DNA of 64,000 nucleotides from the NCBI RefSeq assembly GCF_910592395.1, contig NC_088318.1:4092001-4156000 (forward strand). Direction: 5' to 3'. The position numbers and the translations under genes are program-made. The notes beneath the pieces were generated by a model. The model made no database searches and was not told the origin of the DNA. It saw only the letters and a list, made by a program, of their open reading frames with translations. Shown here one piece after another: positions 1-11,759 of the stretch. Each line of letters starts with the position of its first letter. The stretch's first letter is position 1. The DNA is from Lineus longissimus (lineage: Eukaryota; Nemertea; Pilidiophora; Heteronemertea; Lineidae).

Positions 1-921
1 CTAATGTAAACACCTGGACTCCTTCACAAATGCCTGTGACTATACATTGTAAAAATAACCCTGGTTTGGTGTGGATGTGTGTTCTAATGTTTACTGTTCT
101 AGGAGAGCTTTGTGAAGGGTAAAATTCATGCAATTTTGATGAGCTCGTTATAACCAAATGTGAAAATGAGCAGGTCAATTCGTGTCTGTTAACCCTTGAT
201 GGATGTTAACATAAATATTGGAATGTATGTTAAATAACATACTCATCTATTTATTCGCAGACTAGGTTATGTAAGAAAATCTTCAAAAGAATGTAAAATG
301 TAACCCTTTGTGATCCATAATGTAAATGTTCATTTAGAATTCATCATGTAAGTGGATTGAATAAATTATCTTCATTAAAAGAGGTAATTTTGTGTTTTTC
401 ATTGTCAACCCGGCAATCTTGTACAAAAAGCTCTGCAGACAAGATTGCAAGTATTATATTAATAGGGATAATTTCAGCATTTGGATAGAACATGTGCTTG
501 ATTTATATTTGATTCTATGCTGCTGCATAATGCGGTTTTCAACACAGAGGCTGGATACTTTGCATAACCAATGCTGTTTTTTCCTCCTGAGGACAAAACC
601 AGCGATTCGGAACGATCGAACCACAACAGTCATTGAGTTTTTGCCAGGTTCCATTGATGTAAGTGGTCTACTATGGTAGACATGTCCTCATAAGAGCTCT
701 GTCAAATGGGTTGTGACCCTGGCTGGGTTTGACTGTATTGAGCATCGATAAGGAAGGATTAGCTTTGTGAATCAGAATTGAAACCCAGCCTGGTATGGTT
801 GTGACGTTGTCTTCCAAGCTCTGTCTCCAACTACACTACAATGATTAGTTGTGAAATATGCTGAATAGATATCTGATCATATGACAACAGGTTGTGACAA
901 CAGCCTCTTTCGATACGACGA
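1..921. other. Upstream intergenic region
   Basis: No convincing coding sequence on either strand. An AATAAA at about 359-364 could be the polyadenylation signal of a + strand gene to the left of the window, but no coding part of such a gene is visible. The segment just before 922 should contain the KDSR promoter and 5' UTR; I see no clear TATA box. Confidence 0.4.
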
Positions 922-3900
922 ATGGCATCAGAATTGAGTGAAATCCCAAGTCACAACCATGGTTCAAAACCGAAGACAGAAAGAAAAATTTCGTCAGCAC
1001 TCCAGCGCCGCCAATTGGGAAAAAGTGGAACTAAAGATAAAAGCGGTGTCAAGATGTTGCTCGAAACTTTTGCTGTTATATCCGTCGTCATCGCCGTTTT
1101 GTATGTTTTGTCCTTTTTCCTATCACCAAAGAAGATACAGCTAACAGGAGGTCATGTTTTGGTGGGTGAAAATGATGCAGAAAAGTTCAAAACGCCGGTG
1201 CATTTTATTGTCCGATAATAGATACTCATGTAGACGATGCATCTTGTGAATGGACTGTAGTAGAGCAGTAGAGGGTTTGACTAACCTATTGCCGGATGAA
1301 CTGGCTAATAAGTTTAGATAGTTTTTCATGAAGACAACTCACCAATACTTTGCCTTCGATGCCATTAGCCATATTATGATACTGTTTTAACTGTAACTAG
1401 TGTAAGTGACTGTTGTAATCGTCTCATCGGGAACATTGTCGCTTTATGTCGGATTCTGTCAAAAGTGGACGTGTCGCGGCCAAGGCCAACCACTGACATG
1501 AATGGACAAAATATCAGTCAGCCCCACCCTGTGATGGAAAATGGCGATGGCAATTTCTCGAAACTTTCGGTAACGGGCGTTGATTCAAGATAGCTGATAC
1601 TTTTGTTATATTCCAGATAACTGGAGGTTCCAGTGGAATAGGAAAGGCTGTGGCCATAGAGGCAGCCAAACAGGGAGCCAATATCACTTTGCTGGCTCGG
1701 AATCCGGTGAGTGACAGAAATGTGATGCTGCGTGATAATCTAGAATAATTGCATGAAGTTCATTCAACAGAACAGCTGAGAAAGTCAAGATGCAGATTAT
1801 TTAAACAAATGTAGGTAAAAATCCCCCCCGGTAAAAATATCCCAAGGTAAAAATACCCCAAGGTAAAAGTCCCCCAGTAAATATCCCCATCGACGATGTG
1901 CCTTGATATTTCAGACCAAGCTTGCTGAGGCTAAGGCTGAGGTAGAGCGGCATCTCTTAGACATAACCAAGCAGGTCAGTTGAAGAAAATTTTATTTCCT
2001 CATAGAACCTTCCCTCTGTTCAGAGTAGTGACATTCTGCACCAAGAATAGTATATCAGCAGAAGTACTTTTGAATGACATCTTTGGTACGACAGTGAGAA
2101 GATATGATGTGAATATCGAAGCATGAGGTTGATGTACCACTTATTGGTGTACATTTCCGGTCATTATCATTCTCTGACCTCTTTGAACACATGTAGTTTG
2201 CTAAAATATCAAGGGCACTTTTGAAGTTGCCTCACAGTCAGCTTGAGTTTTATTTTGAAACAGGTCATTTCTTAAATCTGTCACTTGTCATTCAAATATC
2301 ATTGACGTTAGAAGACTAGATTGGAAGCCTAGATTGTTTTGAGTAAGTTTGTCGTGGTGAACTCCAAATGCCTGTGGAAAATGTGGTGAACTCCAGTTGC
2401 CTGTGGAAAAGGTGGTAACAAAATACCCTAAGGTATTATAGCAAACAATCTTTTACCGCAGCAGCTATTCTGAACCTTTCATACTCTCTCATGCACAAGG
2501 CTTTTTGACTGGTTTGATCTGGTGACTTTTCTACCTAAACGTATTTAGTATCCTGTTGTCTTCTTTCAGACAGTCCTGTGTATTCCTGTGGACGTTTCCA
2601 AGGACTATCCAGCTGTTGACAATGCAGTTCAGGAGGTAATTTTTTACAGTCAGCTTAGGTACAGAAGAACCTCTCTATTAAGGACACCCTCAGGACTGAC
2701 AGGTGCTGTCCTTAATAGAGAGGTGTCTTGGTTAGAGAGGTCAAATTGAATGTAAATAATCAATTTGGGACCAAAACTAGTGTCCTTGATAGAGAGGGTG
2801 TCCTTAAAAGAGAGATGTCCGCTAAGGGAGGTTCCACTGTACTTAAATCATGGAATGCCAGTGGTGGATTCAGCAGGAGACGCAGAGCATTGGTTGAATT
2901 AACATGTGTTGTCTTTGAGTAATAATCATGAGTGTTCTGTTCCAGGCACAGGATAAATTGGGTCCTATAGACATGCTAGTGAATTCGGCTGGAATAAGTA
3001 TCAGTGCCAAGTTTGAAGACATTCCAATAGAAGATTTCAAGGTAAGTGCCTCAGGAAACTGCACAGTTTTCACAAGCATTTGATTAATTTCAAACCAAGC
3101 TATACATATATATATTGGCTTGGCATTTGTGACTGACCACAATGTTGTAACTGCCCATGACCAGTTCTAGCAGTAATTGAATCAGACCTCTTGTGCCGTA
3201 GTTCAATGGTTTCCCCAAAGTTGGCATTTGAAGAGCAAGTGAGTTTACACTCATTTCATTAGTACAACAAGACTTCACCGATATCAAGTAGAAAATAGTG
3301 GATTTTGATATATTCTATTTGATTATTGCACCAAAATTCTACACGATTACGCACCAAAATATCTCGCAGACTGCTTAGAAGTTTACAAACCATCAAGCTC
3401 CGTGCGATCAAGTACAATGGGTCTGGGTAAGGAAGTCCGCACAAACCGGGTGATAGGGTCCTCTGCATTCGCAGTGGCGGGCCCAAAGCTATGGAATGAG
3501 CTGCCAAGTAGTGTTCGTGGTTAGAGTACCCTGGGTCGTTTTAAAACTGCACTAAAAACTCATATTTTTAAGAAATTCTTTTGAATCCTATTTTTAAATC
3601 TCACTTGCACGTTTCCTTTAGTAATGACTTTTATTCTATCATGTATTAATGTTATATTGTTTTATTAATATATTGTAAAGCGCTTAGAAGTTTTAACAAC
3701 GTTAAGCGCTATAAAATGTTTTTTAATAATAATGATTTAATAATAAAATATTTTCAGCGCTTGATGGACGTCAACTACCTCGGTAGTGTCTATGCCACAA
3801 GAGCTGTGGTGAAGTCCATGAAGAAACAGAACAGAGGCCGCATCGTGTTTGTGTCATCGCAGGCCGGCCAAGTTGGCTTGTTTGGCTTCACAGCTTATTC

Positions 3901-5370
3901 TGCGTCCAAGTTTGCCCTGCTGGGCCTGGCAGAGTCTTTACAAATGGAGGTGAGTTGTGGTGGAGATTTTCGGAGTACTGTTGAACTTCTCTCATAGTGG
4001 ACGCCTCTCTTAGCAGGACACCCTGTCTATTAGGCTTAGCATCAATGATTTTCGTCCCGAATAGTTCGTTTCCATACAATTTGACCACTCTTATCAGGAC
4101 ACTTCTCTACTAAGGACAGCATTTGTCAGTCCTGAGCGGGTCCTGAGAGGTTCTATAATATCTTCTCAAAAAAACTGTGTTGCTTCTAAAAATGACTGAG
4201 AACAACATGTACTAACATTAATTTCACCAAAGGTTCAAAGTACGGAGTATGCCTAGCACTGGTGAGATAAGTCGAGCTCGGTGTTGAATTATGATAATAT
4301 AACATGCCTTTCAGGTGAAAGCTTACAATATCTACGTGACACTCTCATTCCCACCCGACACAGACACCCCTGGCCTTGCAATGGAGAATAAGAGCAAGGT
4401 AGGTACAGCGCTGGAAAGTTTGAAGTCCCTATTGGTCACTATGGTGTCCATTGATTTATAACTGCCGTTTGAATCCAACAGTAAGGATGACAGTTTTCTT
4501 CTCTGAGTTGCTTAGGTCAGAAAACAGCGAAAATAGATTTTTTTTTCCACTGACTTCTGCTTCACCAGCTATTTATTTATGTTGAAACTTTAATGAACTG
4601 TAGCTGCTGCTGTCTGAAACTGTTGCACATGTAAACCCATTGGTTACTGTTTGTGGCAGTACTGTGAAAGCCTAGCTATTTCTAAAGTCCTAGAAACTCT
4701 ACTATACAATGTATGTATGTCATTGCGTTGTCTGTGAGGAACTTGATACAGGTTACTTGTGTTTGAAAATTGAATAATTTTCATTCAATATTAACTTTTC
4801 AGCCACGTGAAACTCGACTGATCTCAGAGACAGCTGGACTGGTCCAACCAGAAGTGGTCGCCAAGGCGATGGTAGAGGACTCGAAGGTAAGTGTAGCATC
4901 ATCTCTGAAGCTGCTCAATTTATTGCTGGTAAGATTTTTGCTAATCATCTGATCACATCACTTTCTTTGAGATTCCTCTGGTATTGCTCTCAACTTTGTC
5001 GAAGGATTTAACTTTCTCTTCTATTTTCAGAGTGGTAAATTTTTCTCCTACGTTGGGCTTGATGGTTACCTAGTCGCCATGCTAACAGCCGGGATGTCCC
5101 CCGTACATTCCATTATGGAAGGGCTACAACAGGTACTTAACTCATTTTCAGCGGTAGCGCAGTGGAAGAGAGTCGGCCTCATAATCAAGAGGTCGTGGGT
5201 TCGACTCCCGGTCGAGTCACTGCTTGGTTCCCCTACTGGTTGAGTTCAAGTGAGCGCCTTCTGGTTGCTCCTTGAAACCCCTGATTGATTTCTGCGGAGA
5301 CCGGGGTAATAATATGATATCCCAAAGCGCTTTGAGCGAGAACTCTAGTGTCAAAGAATTGCGCTATATA

Positions 5371-5410
<40 letters not shown>

Positions 5411-5658
5411 GTCTGTTCTGAGTCAGACTCCCTGATCACTCGATGGTACCTAGTTTCGATCTAATGCTGAAACGTAAACTGTAAACCCTAAAATTTACAC
5501 GAATATTTCAAGGTTTACAATATTTTAAACCTGAATTTGTGATCTTGTTCTTTCAGGTGATGCTGATGAGTATCTTCCGTCTCGTGTCCTTCTTCTACTT
5601 GGACAGCTTCGATCGAATCGTGAAAAAATGTAAAATCGAGGACGAAAAGAATAAGTGA
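922..5658 (+). CDS. KDSR: 3-ketodihydrosphingosine reductase, ten exons
   Basis: Short-chain dehydrogenase that reduces 3-ketodihydrosphingosine to dihydrosphingosine with NADPH, the second step of sphingolipid synthesis, on the cytosolic face of the ER. Exons: 922-1161, 1617-1706, 1915-1974, 2570-2635, 2946-3041, 3758-3949, 4315-4398, 4803-4886, 5031-5132, 5557-5658. All introns are GT-AG, phase 0. Counting from the ATG at 1054 the protein has 327 residues, close to the vertebrate length (about 332), and begins at the membrane segment [20 protein letters not shown]. The in-frame ATG at 922 adds 44 basic residues and has a weaker start context, so 1054 is the likelier start. Visible motifs are TGGSSGIG (cofactor loop, ~38-45), NSAG (~121), VSS (~172-174), YSASK (Y187, K191) and the KDSR-typical [10 protein letters not shown] hydrophobic C-terminal region follows. 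AATAAA lies at 5680-5685. Known: family and pathway. Inferred: start choice. Confidence 0.95.
1812..1893. repeat. Short degenerate tandem repeat in KDSR intron 2
   Basis: Five imperfect copies of a ~16-18-bp unit, GGTAAAAAT followed by a C-run, lie between KDSR exons 2 and 3. The last copy ends about 20 bp before the exon 3 acceptor, so it may form part of the pyrimidine-rich region. Confidence 0.6.
2661..2842. mobile_element. MITE copy 1, Tigger/pogo-like termini
   Basis: A ~180-bp element with inverted ends, TACAGAAGAACCTCTCTATT at the left and the complement of TACAGTGGAACCTCCCTTA at the right. It is filled with short inverted variants of 'CTCTCTATTAAGGACACC'. It starts and ends with TA, as expected for Tc1/mariner/pogo insertion. 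Three more copies are in this window. Assignment to the Tigger/pogo group rests on the terminus and the TA target and is an inference. It lies in KDSR intron 4. Confidence 0.6.
3290..3745 (+). mobile_element. 3' end of a non-LTR retrotransposon (LINE)
   Basis: The + strand at about 3351-3580 translates to the C-terminal tail typical of CR1/L2-type reverse transcriptases: [17 protein letters not shown], then [17 protein letters not shown] and [14 protein letters not shown]. An in-frame stop sits after SSVRG. A 3' UTR follows with two AGCGCT boxes and a TAATAATAATG-rich tail. Only the 3' end is present, the usual 5'-truncated state. The tail reaches to within a few bases of the KDSR exon 6 acceptor. 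Left boundary approximate. Confidence 0.75.
3976..4157. mobile_element. MITE copy 2, Tigger/pogo-like, degraded
   Basis: Diverged relative of the element at 2661-2842, in KDSR intron 6, with recognisable ends (TACTGTTGAACTTCTCT and TCCTGAGAGGTTCTATA) and internal CTACTAAGGACAGCATTTG. Older-looking than the copy at 5950. Confidence 0.5.
5147..5412 (+). mobile_element. tRNA-derived SINE with (ATT)n tail
   Basis: The head carries a polymerase III A box TAGCGCAGTGG (5155-5165) and a B box GGTTCGACTCC (5198-5208), with CTCATAA at the anticodon-loop position, pointing to a methionine tRNA origin. The acceptor and anticodon stems do not pair well, so this is not a functional tRNA. A ~120-bp body follows, then AAAGCGCTTTGAG, GCGCTATATAAAA and an ATT microsatellite tail. 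The tail resembles the LINE ends at 3660-3745 and 41119-41165. It lies in KDSR intron 9. Confidence 0.8.
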
Positions 5659-5949
5659 TGAGACCAAGTGGATGAATGGAATAAAATAACCAGGTGAAGA
5701 AGCATGAAGCAATTCCGTCCTGCACTGATATTCAGCTGATGAGTTAATAGATTTATCGGGCTCTGTTCTTATGTATTTCATTCCAATTGCTTGCATTTAT
5801 TGGTTAGAATCGGTAGTGCTTCTTCCAGGATTTGAAATGGTGGGGTATATGCTTCACATGAGGAAAAGCCAAAGGGCATGGAGCAGTTTTGGCTGAAAAT
5901 GTTATAAAATTGTGCGGCAAAGTCAAATTGGTAAAATGTACGACACAGG
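5659..5949 (+). other. KDSR: KDSR 3' UTR and flank
   Basis: Sequence after the KDSR stop codon. AATAAA begins at 5680, 22 bases after the stop. No other coding sequence is seen here; a more distal signal, AATAAA near 6322, is also possible. Confidence 0.5.
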
Positions 5950-6132
5950 TACGGTGGAACCTCCCTTAGCGGACACCTCTCTATCAAGGACAACCTCTCT
6001 ATTAAGGTCACTAGTTTTGGTCCCAAACTGGTACTTTCCATTCAATTTGACCTCTCTAATCAGGACACCTCTCTATAAAGGACAGCATTTGGCAGTCCTG
6101 ATGGTGTCTTTAATAGAGAGGTTCTACTGTAC
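5950..6132. mobile_element. MITE copy 3, Tigger/pogo-like
   Basis: Best-preserved copy of the family, running from TACGGTGGAACCTCCCTTAG to the complementary GAGGTTCTACTGTA. Internal copies of the CTCTCTATTAAGGACA unit occur in both orientations. TA is present at both ends. Confidence 0.65.
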
Positions 6133-6582
6133 TTTATATACTTAATATGACATTAACATTGTGCCATGTCAACACACTTGTTTGATGGAATTCAAAGGAT
6201 TAATATCAGGAATAATGGATTCGTGTATAACAGTATTTTCTATTCTCAAAAATGAATTGCAGATTGTAAATTTGAAATGCTATTTTCTAAAAGTTCTATT
6301 TTTGATTTTTGATAAATTATGAATAAATTTGGAAATAAGAATTTTGTTGTCATTTACTTTTATTGTATAATGAGACTACTTGGGTGTAGTTGGAGAGTCA
6401 CAGTCTCTCAGGACAGGTAATTTATACTAAACAGAAGGTAAATCTCAGCCTCCCCCTCTTTGTCCCCCGGCTTCTGAGTGATGATTGCTAATTGAGATAA
6501 TATCTAACATCACAACAAAAGTACCCCCCCCCCCCTCTGAGTGATTGGTTATATTCTCTAAAGTATCCACAGCCATGTGTTA

Positions 6583-6702
6583 TGGGTGATATGAATAAAG
6601 ACCAGCAAATGCTTTTATCTAAAACTCCATGTACATTTACACTAGGCTTTTCTGTACAAAATTGAAGTAAAAGCATTTGCTAGTCTTTATTCATATCACC
6701 CA
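6583..6702. repeat. Inverted repeat, 35-bp arms
   Basis: Arms 6583-6617 and 6668-6702 are reverse complements with a single mismatch (TGGGTGATATGAATAAAGAC at the outer side), separated by a 50-bp loop. Nothing in the flanks identifies a transposon. Confidence 0.8.
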
Positions 6703-8114
6703 TGGTCTTGGCATAATTGGGGGACAGGGTCATACCTGTTGTTACACCTGAATCAACCTCAATTAAATGAAAGAAGGGCTTGTTTCAAAAATAGCAATAG
6801 TATATAATAGTGACATTCCATTTGTGGGCCCAGGTTGTCTATTTCTATTAGTTATTGATAAATTCTGCTTCGTGATGAGATTCTGTTATCCCTAAAGTGC
6901 AAATATACATGTCAAAGGCCCTTTCATCATCCAGCCACTGTTGACAATAACAAGCACTTCAATTCTGGAACGGAAATTGGATGAGGCACACCTGTGTCAT
7001 GACAATGTTTCCTGTATCAATGATGATTATAACTTGCCCATGACATGACAAGATTAGTTTGTCCTAGCTTGTTGGAGATTGCACCTGGTGTGACAGAAAT
7101 ACAGGTTCCTTGGGTGTTTGCAAGTACAGGTGCAGTACCCAAAGTGTAGGCCTGGATGCCATTTATGCTACCAATGTGGACAAAACCGAGAGAAGCATTT
7201 TGGGACTAAATGATGTCCAGTGCAAATTTTCTAATCCTGGTCCATGTACATGTATGAGGCTTAGTGTGAAACCAGTGTGGAAGTTTTAGATGTTTCCCCT
7301 GCAAACGTGTCTACTCTATTGGTCAGTGAGGGATTCTTTCGATACCCAATACCTCTAAGATTGCCCCAGACACTAGGACAGATTTTCCTACAATGGGACT
7401 CTTTTTGGGTCACCCTGTGGTGTTGTCCCTGAAGCCAAAGGAAGAACTGACACACATGCAAAAACATGCCTTCATTCCATTCAGTCCGAATAAGTTCTCT
7501 TATTTGCTGGGCGTAATGATGTTCAAGATACACAGAATTCCAATCACTTAATAACTGAAAGTAATTATTCTTCCAAACCACCAGGTGGTAAAAATCATTT
7601 CCATTTCTTTTGCATTGTGTGGAGTTTTAATTAGCCCCCTAGGGCTGCTGTCCACGAGTTCATAGAACTGAACTTGATAGCGGAAAGATTCTCATGGCGT
7701 GTGTCTCACGACTGAAAGTAATATCTCTTCAGATCACTGGAGCGGGATCAGTGAACAGGACAACCTTTGAATATTCATTGATGTCCTGACATGTGTATCG
7801 TTCTGCTCTTGTTTTGAGCAGATATTGATTCACAGTCCTGAATTCACTGCAAGAGGCTGAAAGCTGTGAAGAAAAATACAGAGAGCCTGGTGGTCGCTGG
7901 AACAAGGAACAACTGATAAAGGAGTAGAAAGGAAAATCGGGAGGTAGGTATTTTGTGACATTTCAGTGCAGTGGGTAGATTGTGACATTGTCTTTTAGTG
8001 CAGTGGGTAGATTGTGACATTGTCTTTTAGCACGGTGGGTGACTCTCTGGTAGTCAGTTACGACTGGAGCTGTACTGCATACCACCAAATTTTCACCAGC
8101 CTTCTTTTGTATGC

Positions 8115-8147
8115 CGATTTCGCAAATAACCTTGATTTGCGAAATCG
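8115..8147. repeat. Perfect 13-bp hairpin
   Basis: CGATTTCGCAAAT and its exact complement, separated by seven bases. The context is intergenic and the function unknown. Confidence 0.7.
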
Positions 8148-10157
8148 ACTATTATTAGGAACGGTCAGAACATTGACGCATTCTTAAATGTTCTCCAATC
8201 ATATCCAGAATTATTCACACACCTGAGAATTGGGAATAGTACACAACGATGGAAGGCTTGCTTTTTCCCGTATTTTACCTGAAGCATGTGAAGTGTAGTC
8301 TTATAGAGGTGAGTTTAGAGTACATAATTTGTCCCAAGTGGGAAACACAACCAGATAACTGGAGCAAGGTTTTTCACACCAATTCTCTCAGGCAGTTTTG
8401 CTGTGAGGATAGCATGATGACTAAGGTATATAACCAATGCTTGAGAAAGAACAAACAATAACGGACTAGGCCAATTGATTTAAAGAGCATGTAGCCTAAT
8501 AGACTTGGGGCTACGACATGTTTTCGGGGACATAAATAGTATCCGAAATCCCTCCTGAACAAGCAAGATTGAGAAGAGGATCGAGGTAAGTTGTGACACA
8601 AGGTCGTCCGAAGGTCATAACGCCATGTGCTCGTTTGGCCTTTCTTTCGATTTGGTAGTAATTAACCGGAATTATATCGGTGAAACTAGAGTATGTGCAC
8701 ACATTCATTGATTCTTATCCAACCAAAGGTCACAGTATTTGATATGTTTTAAAACAACAGGATTATACTCCAAAAATATTATCACGTAGGCGTGTTTTCC
8801 TCAGGCTAAGTTGTTAATGGAATAAAGAGCCACATACCCCCGGAAGGTTCTTCTCACTTACATTGATATACCCTTAGGATATAAAGTTCTAGAGGTTTAT
8901 ACAGGTCCTATGACATAGGAACATCCAATGACATATGAACGTGTTTGCTGTCACACCCCGAACAGATGCGGGAATAGCGCCAGGAGGAGGTGGGTTCGAG
9001 GTAAGTGGAGCAATGTGTAGAGGCTGATTGGAGCCCGGGCACAAATCGGCTGATTGGAGCCTGGGCACTTATCTTCAGATCACACATCTCTGTCGCTGAA
9101 CACTGAAATATCTGGGGGAAAAAACTTAGAGCGGCAGTATCAAAAAGCCTGCATCTTGACCCTCAATGCGTTGACATTGCTCAGCTTCCAGACAACGCAC
9201 GTATGGGCGGAGGCTACTTAACGGAGGCATCACCGCTGGAAGTTCAGTATGTCCTCGGGCATGATTGCTTTTATTTGTTGAAGCAGTTGCCGAAATATCG
9301 ATATCCACTGCCGAAAAAACCCTCCCCAAATCGATGGTGTTCCAAATGTTACGCTCTATAAAAAGGTTGGCCTATTCGATATCGAACGTGTCAATATCAG
9401 TCACTGATGACGCAGCTCGCTTTTCGGAGTTGTTTCCCTTCGACAAGACGACGATGATAGAAAAAACACATCACACGTTAATGAGAGTATACATGTAGTT
9501 CAGGAATGAAATGATATTTCTATCAAATTGCTTTTAGAAACATAACCATCTATAATATGCCATCTACATGTTGGAAGCACCAATCTCAACAAAAGGTTCG
9601 ATGCCCCGTGATACATTGGGTTTAAATCGCGCAGCTTTATACCAATTTGTCTCTTTCGCCTGATTTCAAATGAATAAGGCACTGTTCCGATATAAATGAC
9701 CCATTACGATTTGATAACCGATACGCACTTTCCGGAATAATCACCAGCGCGAAACATACATTTATATTAAAGCAAACGTCATCATTGGTAGAACACGGTA
9801 AATTACTTAAATGATCTTTTATAAAGAAAATATGTTGGACTGTTGCTTGGTTTCTCGGCCGGTATCCCGATTTTATGATCTCAAGAAAATTGCGGTTTGA
9901 TAGACCCTAAAGCACTCTTTCATGGATATATGCGCCAACTGACAAAAGGGGAAATGTTTTACTGTTAAAGTCAGGATGGTGGAAGGTATGTCTCCATGTG
10001 CACATTCATAATATGCTGATGTGGATCTGGTCACAGGCGGCTTATGATCCAGCTAAAACGCCAGCACAACCACAGGCTTTTGAAGATAAAAACTCTAGCC
10101 CACATGAGTGTTGTCAGTTGGGCTGGAGTTTTGGGCTGATCATGCACCTGCGGCACA

Positions 10158-10203
10158 ACTGACAAAACTCATCAAAGAATATTCCTTGATGAGTATTGTT
10201 AGT
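10158..10203. repeat. 46-bp imperfect palindrome
   Basis: Two 23-base halves without a loop, pairing at 20 of 23 positions, centred on GAAT|ATTC. It lies 540 bp before the first exon of the RPxSAK-motif gene. Confidence 0.6.
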
Positions 10204-10743
10204 TTGGCTGATGTTTCAATTTGGATCTTCACGCGCCTGTGATCTGATGATAGCTGCCGTCCCAACAGAAAGGCCCGAAAGGTTCGATCATGTCATTGGA
10301 TCTGGTAATAAGACCGTGATACACAAACATCAAACTTGCCCCGTGAGCATGCATTCCAGAATGCACACTTGGTCGCACTTTCCCCATGCAGTCGGATTCA
10401 CTTCACGAAACCTTATCGTTGCAGTGTGGGAACAACCATGACTACCACCACGCTCTGACGATGTCGGACTAAACCTCGTGACTCGTCGATACGTTTTAAC
10501 ATGTCAAGTTTGATGAGAGAAAGTTTGAGATTATCGCATTTGGATATCATCGTAATCCATTGGAATGTTATGATGTCGTATTTGGATATCGTTTCACGTT
10601 TTGGATACCGAAGCTAAAATTTCATTGTCGTACCAGCAGGTATCATTGAGAGCGCCAGCAATGTTATAACCACCTGATTTTTGTCAGCCATCTGATTTTC
10701 CGATACTGAGTTTTTCGGCCACTTCGTTCCACCCCGCAGAAAG

Positions 10744-11759
10744 ATGCCGTTTGATTGGATTAAGGTGGTCGGACAGCCCGTGCCGTTGTTAGACCAGAAA
10801 GAGAAGCAAGTCCGACCGGCTTCGACCAAGCCGGCCAGCATCACGGCGGCGGTTGCTTCCACGGAAGACGACCGCAGACGACCGTACTCCGCCAAGCCGT
10901 GCACAGCTTTTGACCACGCCTCGTCCCGGGAGAGAAGAAAGAACAGGCCCAGACCTTGGTCGGCCAAACCGACTGTAACATTCTCTACTCCCGTTAAGCA
11001 TGATTTTCAAGATTCTGGAGGATTGCTCTTGATACAGCAACAAGGTGTTGATCGGACTTGGTCTGTAGGGGTAGACGATGGGAGCTGCTCCGTGAATTCT
11101 AAAGCAGATTCTGACTTGAGGACAGGTTTGGTTGAGGATGACGATGGAGTGACGTATCTGTCTGTCACAGCCGAGGAAGGCGACTTGAAGCAATCCGCAG
11201 AAGGTGCTTTACCACTGATAGATCACAGCCGCTCTGGAGCTGCTGCAGAATGTAATGACTTTGATGAGGCCTCCGAAAATGTGACAACAGTTGGCTCGGG
11301 CAGACGTCCAGGCAGAGTGATAGAGCAGCAGAAACAGAAAGCGACCCTGGTGGTTTCAGTTGAACCAAATGAAGACACAGGAGTTACCGCGCTGCGCCAA
11401 CGGTCGCTTGAAAGACAAACACGAGAACGGCCCTGGGCTGACAATTTCACCCCGAGCAAAATTAAGGCGAGCTATTACAAAGGGCGTGATATGAGTCCAA
11501 CCAGACTGTATTGGACACTCAAGGGCTACCGAGAACGATCCCTCACAAGGGAACAACTCAATCAGCAGCAGCCCTGGTCGGCGAAGACGTTCTCTGGATA
11601 CATGTACAAGGGACGCGTCCGTGGGCCACCCTTAGCGAGACCAGAAGCGAACCCACATCGGTCGAAAGACACTGGTCAACCCCATTCAGTCAAGATGGAT
11701 GTCGGAACTGAACAGAAGACATTGTGTGTTGAAGACATTACAAAGTTCTGCGAAACTAG
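10744..11759 (+). CDS. 5' exon(s) of RPxSAK-motif protein, unrecognised
   Basis: An open frame from an ATG at 10744 gives 338 codons plus two bases before a strong donor (ACTAG|GTAAGA). Reading through the donor would stop at once, so 11759 is the likely exon end. The protein is basic and low in hydrophobics, so probably disordered. It has repeated motifs RPASTKP (~24), RPYSAKP (~46), RPWSAKP (~71) and QPWSAKT (~277). An acceptor-like site ends at 10739, so an upstream exon is possible. It ends in phase 2. The exons at 27.4-32.0 kb carry similar RVKSA/RVQSAK/RPNTAK motifs on the same strand and are probably the continuation; the direct junction is not proven. Short RPxSAK-type repeats occur in some cilium and microtubule proteins, but this is only a hint and I assign no function. 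Confidence 0.6.

Larger units (their letters stand above)
6133..10743. other. Gene-poor intergenic region
   Basis: I find no exon I can support between KDSR and 10744. Open frames are short and without recognisable motifs. Contents: hairpins at 6583-6702, 8115-8147 and 10158-10203; a duplicated ~32-bp stretch at about 7970-8035 (GTGGGTAGATTGTGACATTG twice); and a duplicated ~26-bp stretch at 9020-9066. A pyrimidine-rich acceptor-like site ending in CCCCGCAG lies just before 10744, so a 5' UTR exon of the next gene may be hidden here. Confidence 0.5.

Noticed and set aside
5150-5222. Functional tRNA-Met gene
   Set aside because: A and B boxes are good, but the acceptor and anticodon stems do not pair, and a SINE body and ATT tail follow.
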